Shown here in pieces: positions 13,082-18,913 of a stretch of 25,388 bases of DNA (positions are counted from its first letter, which is position 1; every line of letters begins with the position of its first letter). The stretch covers positions 1-25,388 of the forward strand of contig JBLINH010000011.1 in the NCBI GenBank assembly GCA_047639165.1, read 5' to 3'. The translations under genes were made by a program, and so were the position numbers. The stretch is from JBLINH01 sp047639165. Its GTDB lineage: Bacteria > Patescibacteriota > Minisyncoccia > Phycocordibacterales > JAACPR01. A model generated the notes under the pieces. It had not been told where the DNA came from. It worked only from the letters and a program-made list of their open reading frames with translations, and did not search any database.

Positions 13082-14537
13082 ACTTTACCCAGTGTTTTTT
13101 CCTAAGATCTTGTACCTGAGAGTCATCTTCTTCCTTTATTTTAGCTTTAGCAGTGTCCCCTAAGAGCTTTAAATCACTGGATTCAAGCTTTGATAGTTCC
13201 ACTACCCTACTCTTTAGATGATCTTCCGTATTTATATCAGGATCTTCCAGTACTTCATCGAATAGAATGCTTAGTATCTGCCCTATTTTTGGCCCTGATG
13301 GAATGTTTAGCTCATTCATGAGTATATTCCCATTTACCTTCAACATGGTCACTGAGAGAGGCGCTCGTAGAGCCTCATCAACCATAGATTTATATTTTCT
13401 AAGTCTGTATGGTTCTTCTTTCGGTCTACCTGTTCCTATTCGGTCACATCCTCGTAGATCCATTAGATCCCAGATGTTTTTCTCCCCTACTTTTGCAATG
13501 ATTCTTCTAACAGCAGACAGTGTTATCTCATCAGGATCAGCAAAGAACATGTGCCATCTAACAAGTTTAGTTACCTTCTCTATTATCTCCTTTGAATACT
13601 TTAGGTTTGTTAGTGTTTCATGAGTAACACGAGCTCCAACCACTTCATGTCCATAGAACGTGGTCTTGTCTCCTTCGGTTCTTTTTGTGTGAGGTTTTGC
13701 AATGTCATGGAACAGTGCAGCTAGGCGTAATTCAAGAGTGTATCCCTTGTCTGCTGCGTGCTGGAGAGATCTTAGACAGTGTTCAAACACATCATACTTA
13801 TGTGCTTCTTTGTTTTGGTCTACCCCAACCATTTCTTCAATAATTGGTGCTACACGAGTTAGAAGATTAATCTTTTGAAGCATAACTATTCCAATCATTG
13901 GGTTATCCGACATGATTATCTTTGTAAATTCATCCCTTATTCTCTCTTTTGAAATGTTTCCGAGCATATTACCTAACTTTTCTATAGCTACCAGTGTTTC
14001 TGATTCGATTGAAAAACCTAATTCAGATGAGAATCTGATGGCTCTTAGCATTCTTAGGGCATCTTCACTAAATCTATCCCCAGGCTCCCCTACTGTTTTG
14101 ATAACTTTGTCTTTTATGTCCTCCTGTCCTTTATATAGGTCAGTAAGCTGTCCTTTAGAGTAAGCTAGAGCGTTTATTGTGAAATCTCTACGTTTAAGAT
14201 CATCTTTTATATCATCAGAAAACTTAACTGAGTCAGGATGTCTACCGTCTGAGTATGAGCTTTCCACTCTAAAGGGTGTTATTTCAACAACTTTAAGTGT
14301 TTCATCTGAAACATCTTCATTTTTCACACCTACAGTACCAAAATTATTTTCGTAGAATGAATCAGGGAATATTTTCTGTATTTCTTCAGGTTTTGCATCT
14401 GTTGTTATGTCCCAATCTTTGGGGTTCTTCCCTATTATCAGGTCTCGAACACATCCTCCAACAAGAAAAGCTTGAAAACCAGCCTTTTCCAGCTCATCTG
14501 TTATTCGTGAAACCTCTTTAGGAATATTGAAATTCAT
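13080..14537 (-). CDS. cca: CCA-adding enzyme / tRNA nucleotidyltransferase with HD domain
   Basis: 485 residues, class II nucleotidyltransferase (the CCA-adding/poly(A) polymerase family). Motifs are LVGGCVRDLIIG at 25-36, the catalytic DWDITT with acidic D42/D44, RRDFTINALAY near 115-125, RFSEDALRMLRAIRF near 154-168 and SKERIRDE in the template-reading region. An HD phosphohydrolase domain follows (ALFHDIAKP near 274-282). It adds the 3' CCA needed for aminoacylation. All four tRNA genes in the window lack encoded CCA, and two lie just upstream, which favours CCA addition over poly(A) synthesis. A TAGAAT -10 ends 6 nt before the ATG, implying a leaderless mRNA. Confidence 0.92.
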   Translation of the reverse strand: MNFNIPKEVSRITDELEKAGFQAFLVGGCVRDLIIGKNPKDWDITTDAKPEEIQKIFPDSFYENNFGTVGVKNEDVSDETLKVVEITPFRVESSYSDGRHPDSVKFSDDIKDDLKRRDFTINALAYSKGQLTDLYKGQEDIKDKVIKTVGEPGDRFSEDALRMLRAIRFSSELGFSIESETLVAIEKLGNMLGNISKERIRDEFTKIIMSDNPMIGIVMLQKINLLTRVAPIIEEMVGVDQNKEAHKYDVFEHCLRSLQHAADKGYTLELRLAALFHDIAKPHTKRTEGDKTTFYGHEVVGARVTHETLTNLKYSKEIIEKVTKLVRWHMFFADPDEITLSAVRRIIAKVGEKNIWDLMDLRGCDRIGTGRPKEEPYRLRKYKSMVDEALRAPLSVTMLKVNGNILMNELNIPSGPKIGQILSILFDEVLEDPDINTEDHLKSRVVELSKLESSDLKLLGDTAKAKIKEEDDSQVQDLRKKHWVK

Positions 14538-14543
14538 GCGTTA

Positions 14544-14549
14544 ATTCTA
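14544..14549 (-). promoter_or_regulatory. -10 of the cca gene, leaderless
   Basis: TAGAAT on the minus strand, 6 nt before the ATG at 14537. The -35 is weak. It shares a 60-bp gap with the divergent tRNA-Arg promoter. Confidence 0.5.
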
Positions 14550-14558
14550 TGATATCTT

Positions 14559-14587
14559 TTGATTTTTGCCTAATTTTAAAGTATAGT
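14559..14587 (+). promoter_or_regulatory. tRNA-Arg promoter
   Basis: TTGATT, 17-bp spacer, TATAGT. Predicted start near 14594, just before the mature tRNA 5' end. Confidence 0.65.
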
Positions 14588-14596
14588 TTATTGACT

Positions 14597-14668
14597 GCAC
14601 CCGTGGTGAAATGGATATCATGCCGGTCTTCGGAACCGTTGTTGAGGGTTCGAATCCTTCCGGGTGCA
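14597..14668 (+). tRNA. tRNA-Arg (anticodon TCG)
   Basis: 72 nt. The acceptor arms GCACCCG and CGGGTGC pair fully, the discriminator is A, and the anticodon loop CTTCGGA gives TCG. The T arm GAGGG-TTCGAAT-CCTTC has one G-U pair. The outer anticodon-stem pair is a C-T mismatch. The 3' end continues CAAA, so CCA is not encoded and must be added. Confidence 0.93.
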
Positions 14669-14696
14669 CAAATTTTGTAAATATTGTTCAATTCGG

Positions 14697-14702
14697 TATA
14701 AT
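14697..14702 (+). promoter_or_regulatory. -10 box before tRNA-Gly (GCC)
   Basis: TATAAT, 10 nt before the tRNA. A TTGTAA at 14675-14680 is a possible -35 with a 16-bp spacer. Confidence 0.5.
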
Positions 14703-14712
14703 ATTTACAATT

Positions 14713-14783
14713 GCGAGTATGGTTTAGTGGTAGAATGTATCCTTGCCAAGGATAAGACGGGAGTTCGATTCTCCCTACTCGCA
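14713..14783 (+). tRNA. tRNA-Gly (anticodon GCC)
   Basis: 71 nt. Acceptor GCGAGTA pairs with TACTCGC, the anticodon loop is TTGCCAA, the T arm is CGGGAGTTCGATTCTCCC-like and intact, and the discriminator is A. CCA is not encoded. Confidence 0.95.
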
Positions 14784-14797
14784 CAAAAGGACTCTGT

Positions 14798-14829
14798 AGA
14801 TAAAAGACCCTTAGTAGGGTCTTTTATCT
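14798..14829 (+). terminator. Terminator after tRNA-Gly (GCC)
   Basis: A 13-bp perfect stem, AGATAAAAGACCC / GGGTCTTTTATCT, with a 6-nt loop and T-rich DNA after it. It separates the tRNA unit from the origin-like region. Confidence 0.75.
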
Positions 14830-14833
14830 TTAT

Positions 14834-14888
14834 ATATCCACATAAATATGATGATATTGTGGACAACTGGGGATAACTCTGGGGATAT
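14834..14888. other. Cluster of four DnaA-box-like 9-mers
   Basis: Sites relative to TTATCCACA: ATATCCACA (14834-14842, one mismatch), TGTGGACAA (14858-14866, reverse, one mismatch), TGGGGATAA (14868-14876, reverse, one mismatch) and TGGGGATAT (14880-14888, reverse, two mismatches). Spacing of 10-24 bp with three boxes in one orientation is typical of origins. No protein gene is present. Confidence 0.6.
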
Positions 14889-14938
14889 GTGTATAAAAGA
14901 CGTCTTTTTTGGGTATAAGTTAGTCCTTTACTCTTATA

Positions 14939-14954
14939 TGTTTCACGTGAAACT
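14939..14954. other. parS site (ParB binding)
   Basis: TGTTTCACGTGAAACT contains the perfect 14-bp palindrome GTTTCACGTGAAAC. It matches the bacterial chromosomal parS consensus (TGTTTCACGTGAAACA) at 15 of 16 positions. parS loads the ParB CTP clamp for origin segregation. No parA/parB gene is in the window. Confidence 0.8.
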
Positions 14955-15022
14955 ATATATAAGGTTTATGTGAAAAAAGAGTATATTCTGTCCATTTAAA
15001 GCAAAAATGGCTTAAAATATAG

Positions 15023-15098
15023 GTTTCTTATGAAATACGTTATTCATGAAACGGTTTTCCGTATATAAATAGGGGATTAAGATGTTTTCATATGAAAC
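15023..15098. repeat. Three degenerate parS-like palindromes
   Basis: GTTTCTTATGAAAT (15023-15036), GTTATTCATGAAAC (15039-15052) and GTTTTCATATGAAAC (15084-15098). They keep the GTTT/GAAAC-type ends but replace the CACGTG centre. Confidence 0.5.
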
Positions 15099-15103
15099 TA
15101 TAA

Positions 15104-15134
15104 AGAGCCTGCCGGTGTAATACCGACAGGCTCT
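15104..15134 (-). terminator. Terminator of the 15141-15419 gene
   Basis: On the minus strand AGAGCCTG-T-CGGT pairs with ACCG-G-CAGGCTCT, a 13-bp stem with one U-G pair that is perfect only in that orientation. TTTATAGTTTT follows. Confidence 0.8.
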
Positions 15135-15140
15135 GAACTT

Positions 15141-15419
15141 TTAGATCATTTCACGACTTATCATCGTACCATCACTTCCACTAGGATAGAAAAAAGCTTT
15201 TGTGCTTTTTATGTGGTGAAGGGGAACTTTTCTTTTAGCTCCCTTTTTAGAGATGTATGTGACTGTTCTTTGTGTAACTTTGCAGTTAAACTTATCTAAG
15301 GTTTTAGCCGGAGTTTCTTCTTTTACTGGGATGGGCGTTGACCTCTTAGTATTCTGTTCCTGCTCAGTTTCTTTATCGGTGAAACTGAGCACCCATTTGA
15401 ATAGTTTTGAAAAGTGCAT
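15141..15419 (-). CDS. Small hypothetical protein next to the origin-like region
   Basis: 92 residues, not recognised. The first about 40 residues are polar with a Pro/Glu/Thr-rich stretch (RSTPIPVKEETPAKTL). The second half looks folded, with alternating beta-type stretches (CKVTQRTVTYISKKGAKRK) and a basic patch. No membrane segment is present. The gene is supported by a consensus-like promoter (TTGAGA-17-TATATT) whose -10 ends 10 nt before the ATG, and by a well-matched terminator right after the stop. Its position beside the DnaA-box/parS region is notable but gives no function by itself. Confidence 0.7.
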   Translation of the reverse strand: MHFSKLFKWVLSFTDKETEQEQNTKRSTPIPVKEETPAKTLDKFNCKVTQRTVTYISKKGAKRKVPLHHIKSTKAFFYPSGSDGTMISREMI

Positions 15420-15429
15420 ATCACTTAGT

Positions 15430-15458
15430 AATATACTTTGTATTATGGACTATCTCAA
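15430..15458 (-). promoter_or_regulatory. Promoter of the 15141-15419 gene
   Basis: On the minus strand: TTGAGA, 17-bp spacer, TATATT, then 10 nt to the ATG. Near-leaderless (about 3 nt). Confidence 0.65.
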
Positions 15459-15515
15459 GTAATATGAACATGTATGTTGTATAATGCTTTGTATTAAGGT
15501 AATATTTTGAGACAT

Positions 15516-15588
15516 CGGAGTGTGGTGTAACGGCTAACATGCTCGCTTTGGGTGCGAGTGACTCCGGGTTCGAATCCCGGCACTCCGA
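15516..15588 (+). tRNA. tRNA-Pro (anticodon TGG)
   Basis: 73 nt. Acceptor CGGAGTG pairs with CACTCCG, with C at position 1 as in most bacterial tRNA-Pro. The anticodon stem CTCGC/GCGAG holds the loop TTTGGGT. The T arm is CCGGGTTCGAATCCCGG-like and the discriminator is A. CCA is not encoded. A TATAAT lies about 30 nt upstream. An ATG for the next gene lies 8 nt after the tRNA end. Confidence 0.95.
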
Positions 15589-15596
15589 CTAAAAAT

Positions 15597-15905
15597 ATGG
15601 ATTCTAAGAAATTCCAAAGAAAAGTAGAAGATTTTATCTGTGAAAACTGTAAAGAAACAGTGAAGGGGACTGGGTACACAAATCATTGCCCTTCGTGTTT
15701 GTATAGTAAGCATGTAGACATTAACCCTGGAGACCGATTAGGAACCTGTCAGGACCTTATGGAGCCTATGAGAGTAGAGAAGAAAGGAGAGGACACAATG
15801 ATTATGCACGTTTGTAAGAGGTGTGGATATGAGAAGAGGAACAGAGTATCCGAGAATGATGACTTTGAAATAATAGTTGAAATTGCTAAGAAAGAAACTC
15901 TCTGA
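15597..15905 (+). CDS. RNHCP-family zinc protein
   Basis: 102 residues from the ATG at 15597. The open frame extends upstream, but that part is the tRNA-Pro sequence, so it is not used. The core FICENC (C15, C18), then TNHCPSCLYSKHVDINPGDR with C31 and C34, is the RNHCP family signature (here T replaces the R). A second pair lies at C73 and C76 (CKRC). Two zinc sites are possible. The family has no settled function; it is small, conserved and probably binds nucleic acid. The ATG sits 8 nt after the mature tRNA-Pro end, with no promoter or Shine-Dalgarno between. tRNA 3' processing would therefore release an mRNA with a leader of at most 8 nt. Confidence 0.82.
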   Translation: MDSKKFQRKVEDFICENCKETVKGTGYTNHCPSCLYSKHVDINPGDRLGTCQDLMEPMRVEKKGEDTMIMHVCKRCGYEKRNRVSENDDFEIIVEIAKKETL

Positions 15906-15940
15906 TATAGTTTTACCTACAATTAAATACATGAATAAAT

Positions 15941-16011
15941 GCGGGTGTGGTTTAGTGGTAGAATATCTGCCTTCCAAGCAGAGGACGGGAGTTCGATTCT
16001 CCCCACCCGCA
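15941..16011 (+). tRNA. tRNA-Gly (anticodon TCC)
   Basis: 71 nt. Acceptor GCGGGTG pairs with CACCCGC, the anticodon loop is CTTCCAA, the T arm is intact and the discriminator is A. CCA is not encoded. With the GCC isoacceptor at 14713 it covers glycine codons. It lies 35 nt after the RNHCP gene and may share its transcript. Confidence 0.95.
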
Positions 16012-16017
16012 CAAAAT

Positions 16018-16052
16018 AGAAAAGAGATGGATTAAAACTCCATCTCTTTTCT
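16018..16052 (+). terminator. Terminator abutting the promoter of the next gene
   Basis: A 14-bp perfect stem, AGAAAAGAGATGGA / TCCATCTCTTTTCT, with a 7-nt loop. Its 3' arm leads straight into TGATATAAT. This is the same arrangement as at 10560-10596. Confidence 0.8.
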
Positions 16053-16060
16053 GATATAAT
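16052..16060 (+). promoter_or_regulatory. Extended -10 of the 16067 gene, leaderless
   Basis: TGATATAAT, then 6 nt to the ATG. The string TTTCTGATATAATCT is identical to the one before the ExoIII gene. Confidence 0.65.
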
Positions 16061-16066
16061 CTTTGT

Positions 16067-16294
16067 ATGAATGGAACTCAATTTGAAGATCAAAACTTTA
16101 ATCGATCGTATGATTTAGACCCTAAAGGTATGACAGGGTGGTTGATTAAGAAGGGGATTGTAAAGAATGGGAAAGGGGCACAAGTACTACTCATGTCAGT
16201 ACTTGTGGTATCTGTTATAGCAACATTCTTTTTATTTAAAAGTGATGGAGGTTATCAAGAAGTTAATGAAGAGACATTTATCCCAGCAATATGA
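16067..16294 (+). CDS. Small single-pass membrane protein, unknown function
   Basis: 75 residues. A polar N-terminus of about 38 residues (with DPKGMTGWLIKKGIVKNGKG) is followed by one membrane helix, about 40-57 (VLLMSVLVVSVIATFFLF), and a short acidic outer tail. Its stop TGA overlaps the ATG of the prepilin-like gene (ATGA), so the two are translationally coupled. It may assist the pilus system, for example as a membrane partner, but that rests on position only. The start is fixed by the leaderless promoter 6 nt upstream. Confidence 0.75.
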   Translation: MNGTQFEDQNFNRSYDLDPKGMTGWLIKKGIVKNGKGAQVLLMSVLVVSVIATFFLFKSDGGYQEVNEETFIPAI

Positions 16295-16800
16295 TAAATA
16301 AAAAAGGATTTACGTTGATAGAGTTACTTGTAGTTATTGCCATTATTGGCTTGCTTTCTTCTGTTGTGTTGGCGAGTCTTAATACCGCTAGAGCTAGAGG
16401 TAATGATGCAAAGAGACTTTCTGAAATGAGATCTATAATGACAGCACTAGAACTTTATTATAATGATAATGGGAGATATCCTAACTCAGATTATGCTGGG
16501 TGTGGAGGATGGGATGTTGGTAATCAGGCTGACCCACTTTGGAATACTGGTGCAATGGATGATTATATTTCAGCAGATCTTAGAGATGAAATAGGAAGTG
16601 ATAATTGTTCAGGGTACAGATATTATAGATATAACGCTGGTAGTTACGGTTGTGGTTCTTTAAGTCCAGAAGCTTTTTATGTTCTAGGTGTTACAGATAT
16701 GGAGTCATCCGGTAGACCACACCCAAATAGTCCAGGATGGAGTTGTCCCAGCCGTAATTGGCAAGGGGAGATGGACTGGGTTACTGGAAGCTTTGAATAA
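16291..16800 (+). CDS. Type IV prepilin-like protein (pseudopilin)
   Basis: 169 residues. The class III signal is textbook: MINKKG|FTLIELLVVIAIIGLL, with cleavage expected after G6, F7 to be methylated, and E11 as the fifth mature residue. The first about 30 residues form the hydrophobic assembly helix, then an alpha stretch (ARARGNDAKRLSEMRSIMTA) leads to a globular head. The head contains several Cys (for example CGG, DNCSG, YGCGS, WSCPS) that could form disulfides outside the cell. It resembles the type II secretion/pilin GspG-type pattern (ALELYYNDNGRYP). Type IV pili are common in CPR and used for attachment or DNA uptake. The peptidase and assembly ATPase are not in the window. Confidence 0.92.
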   Translation: MINKKGFTLIELLVVIAIIGLLSSVVLASLNTARARGNDAKRLSEMRSIMTALELYYNDNGRYPNSDYAGCGGWDVGNQADPLWNTGAMDDYISADLRDEIGSDNCSGYRYYRYNAGSYGCGSLSPEAFYVLGVTDMESSGRPHPNSPGWSCPSRNWQGEMDWVTGSFE

Positions 16801-16831
16801 ACAAAAAACCACCTATATGGTGGTTTTTTGT
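16801..16831. terminator. Terminator after the prepilin gene
   Basis: A 13-bp stem, ACAAAAAACCACC / GGTGGTTTTTTGT, with a TATAT loop. It can serve both the prepilin gene and HU on the opposite strand. Confidence 0.9.
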
Positions 16832-16855
16832 TTAAAAGAAAAACTAAACTAAACT

Positions 16856-17134
16856 CTATTTTCCTTTTACAGAATCCTTCAAGGCTTTAGCCGCTTTGAA
16901 TTTTGGAGTTCTCATAGCAGGAACTTGGATTGCTTCTCCTGTTCGTGGATTTCGTGCTGTTCGAGCAGCTCGCATCTTTGCAGAGAAGATTCCAAAACCA
17001 GCAACTGAAACATCAGTACCTGATGTAAGAGCTTCTGAAATTGATTTGAATACAGTATCAACTGCTTGTTCTGCTTGTACCTTTGTACCTCCAAGAGCTT
17101 CGTTCACTTTCTCAATAAGACTTTGTTTGTTCAT
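16856..17134 (-). CDS. hup: HU-family histone-like DNA-binding protein
   Basis: 92 residues, the usual HU length (about 90). HU dimers bend and package DNA and assist replication and recombination. MNKQSLIEKVNEAL is the classic N-terminal helix, and FGIFSAKMRAARTARNPRTG (about 47-66) is the beta-arm with the RNPRTG signature and the Pro that intercalates in DNA. The C-terminus is short and Lys-rich. A promoter at 17205-17232 (TTGCTT-16-TATAAT) would give a leader of about 65 nt, longer than for most genes here. HU versus IHF subunit cannot be split with certainty, but a single HU is more likely in such small genomes. Confidence 0.95.
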   Translation of the reverse strand: MNKQSLIEKVNEALGGTKVQAEQAVDTVFKSISEALTSGTDVSVAGFGIFSAKMRAARTARNPRTGEAIQVPAMRTPKFKAAKALKDSVKGK

Positions 17135-17204
17135 ATTTATATGAGGACCAGTTGGTCAGTTACTTATAAAATAACGCTAAAACGACCTTGTTTAAGCTAC
17201 CCAC

Positions 17205-17232
17205 ATTATATAAAAGGCCGTATTTTAAGCAA
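17205..17232 (-). promoter_or_regulatory. HU promoter
   Basis: On the minus strand: TTGCTT, 16-bp spacer, TATAAT. A short inverted repeat (GACCA/TGGTC, 17145-17156) lies within the leader. Confidence 0.6.
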
Positions 17233-17271
17233 TAGCTTGAAAATTACGATACAAAAAGATTAAAAGTCAAT

Positions 17272-18801
17272 TTATCTAGCGTACTCCACAATTTTATTCT
17301 CTCTGATCACTGTAACTTTGATTTCACCAGGATATTTTAGTTCGTTCTCTATCTTTTTAGCAATGTTCTTTGATAGGTTGTGTGCTTCAAGATCATTTAT
17401 TTTATCTGGCTTAACAAAAACTCGTATCTCACGTCCCGCTTGTAGGGCATATGAGTTCTCTACACCTTTGAATGTCTTAGCTAGTGCCTCAAGATCATCT
17501 AGTCTTTTAAGGTAGTTTTCTACAGTATCTCTCCGGGCTCCTGGTCTACTTCCTGAGATAGAGTCAGCAACTTGAACTATAACTGATTCGATGGTTTCGA
17601 ATGGATACTCTTCATGGTGTGCTTGCATAGCTTTTATAACCTCTTCATCAGCTCCAAACTTTTGAAGTATTCTTCTACCAATTTCAACATGTGTACCAGC
17701 AACTTCATGGTCAACTGCTTTACCTATATCGTGTAGTAGGGCACCGGCTTTAGCTACTTTTACATTAGCGCCAACTTCCTCAGCTATCATTCCTGCAATG
17801 TGAGACATTTCTATAGAGTGTTGTAGTACGTTTTGTCCATAACTTGAACGGAAATATAGTCTTCCTAGTATTGTTACAATTCTAGGATCTAAGTTGAAAA
17901 TACCACATTCGTACACAGCTTGTTCACCTTTCTCTTTTATCTTATCTCCAATTTCTTTCTGTGCTTTTTCTACGGCTAGTTCAATCTTTGCAGGTTGGAT
18001 CCTACCGTCTGTTATTAGGTTCGTCAGAGCAATAGAAGCTATCTGTCTTCTGATAGGGTCGAATGATGATATTATCACTGCACCAGGGGTGTCATCAATA
18101 ATTAGTTCAACGCCCGTAAGTCTTTCAAATGTTTTTATATTCCTACCTTCCTTACCGATAATCTTTCCTTTAATATCATCCTTAGGAACTGTGACTGTTG
18201 TGGTAAACACATCTGATTGAACAGAGTTACCAAATCTTTGAATGGCCGAAATAAGTATTGTTTTTGCTTTCTCTTCAATCTTCTCCTTACCTGCAATTTC
18301 AAGTTTTTGAATTCTTGCAACAATGTCTTCAGAATATTCTTTCTCAATAACACTAATGAGTTCTTTTTTTGCTTCCTCTGTATTTAAATTAGAAGTGTTT
18401 TCTAAAGCAGAAATTCTTTCTTTTTGAATCATTTTTAACTCTTCTTCAGTTTTAAATATTTTCTCTTTATCTTTATCTAAATCTCCCACTTTATCATCTA
18501 TGTCTAACTGTCTCTTATCTAACATGTTTTCTCTTGCAATAAGTCTTTCCTCAGTCTTTCTAGATTTCTCTTCTAGTTCTTTAACTTCGCTTTTTGTTTG
18601 TTTTATAAGTTCTGAAGAATCCTTTTCTGTTTCAGACATTATCCTTTCAACTTCTTCGCGGGCACCAAGTATCATTTCTTTAATTTCAAGTTCCATTGAA
18701 CCCTTTTTACCCAAAGATATGATAAATCGAAGAAACCATCCGATAGCTATACCGGCTAATCCTGCGGCCATTGCGATTAGTAATATTATTAGTAGTGACA
18801 T
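17272..18801 (-). CDS. rny: Ribonuclease Y
   Basis: 509 residues from ATG at 18801, the family length (about 510-520). RNase Y is the membrane-anchored endoribonuclease that starts mRNA decay where RNase E is absent. In order: one N-terminal membrane helix (SLLIILLIAMAAGLAGIAIG), a long charged coiled coil (about 35-185), a KH RNA-binding domain (KGKIIGKEGRNIKTFERLTG), the HD catalytic domain (GALLHDIGKAVDHE, with HHEEYPFET later), and a conserved C-terminal domain ending IVEYAR. The frame extends upstream by 24 codons, but that part overlaps the clpP terminator hairpin and lacks family similarity, so 18801 is the start. RNase Y would process and decay the unusual leaderless mRNAs inferred here. 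Confidence 0.94.
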   Translation of the reverse strand: MSLLIILLIAMAAGLAGIAIGWFLRFIISLGKKGSMELEIKEMILGAREEVERIMSETEKDSSELIKQTKSEVKELEEKSRKTEERLIARENMLDKRQLDIDDKVGDLDKDKEKIFKTEEELKMIQKERISALENTSNLNTEEAKKELISVIEKEYSEDIVARIQKLEIAGKEKIEEKAKTILISAIQRFGNSVQSDVFTTTVTVPKDDIKGKIIGKEGRNIKTFERLTGVELIIDDTPGAVIISSFDPIRRQIASIALTNLITDGRIQPAKIELAVEKAQKEIGDKIKEKGEQAVYECGIFNLDPRIVTILGRLYFRSSYGQNVLQHSIEMSHIAGMIAEEVGANVKVAKAGALLHDIGKAVDHEVAGTHVEIGRRILQKFGADEEVIKAMQAHHEEYPFETIESVIVQVADSISGSRPGARRDTVENYLKRLDDLEALAKTFKGVENSYALQAGREIRVFVKPDKINDLEAHNLSKNIAKKIENELKYPGEIKVTVIRENKIVEYAR

Positions 18802-18862
18802 ATGTATATATTTAAGTTGGCCCAATAATAGGGTAAGGGGTGTTTTTTTGCAAGAAAAAGAA

Positions 18863-18895
18863 AAACAGCACACTCTTTCAGGGAGTGTGCTGTTT
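18863..18895 (-). terminator. clpP terminator
   Basis: A 13-bp stem, AAACAGCACACTC / GAGTGTGCTGTTT, with a 7-nt loop. A minus-strand TTTTTCTTTTTC tract follows. Confidence 0.9.
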
Positions 18896-18913
18896 GAAAT
18901 ACTTTAAGCTTAA

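Larger units (their letters stand above)
14834..15098. other. Candidate replication origin / centromere region (oriC-parS)
   Basis: This gene-free stretch holds the DnaA-box-like cluster, a 14-bp palindrome AAAAGACGTCTTTT (14895-14908), a parS site (14939-14954) and AT-rich DNA that could melt. Degenerate parS-like palindromes lie at 15023, 15039 and 15084. It is flanked by hairpin terminators on both sides (14798-14829 and 15104-15134). dnaA is not adjacent, so the assignment rests on motif clustering. Confidence 0.55.

Noticed and set aside
14108..14157. Three TGTCYTTTA copies inside the cca gene.
   Set aside because: They are explained by Lys-Gly-Gln/Lys-Asp codons in the coding sequence, so they do not count as regulatory repeats.
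15552..15596. 15-residue N-terminal extension of the RNHCP protein.
   Set aside because: It is translated tRNA-Pro sequence.
18802..18873. 24-codon N-terminal extension of RNase Y.
   Set aside because: It covers the clpP terminator hairpin and lacks the family N-terminus. The membrane helix begins right after ATG 18801.
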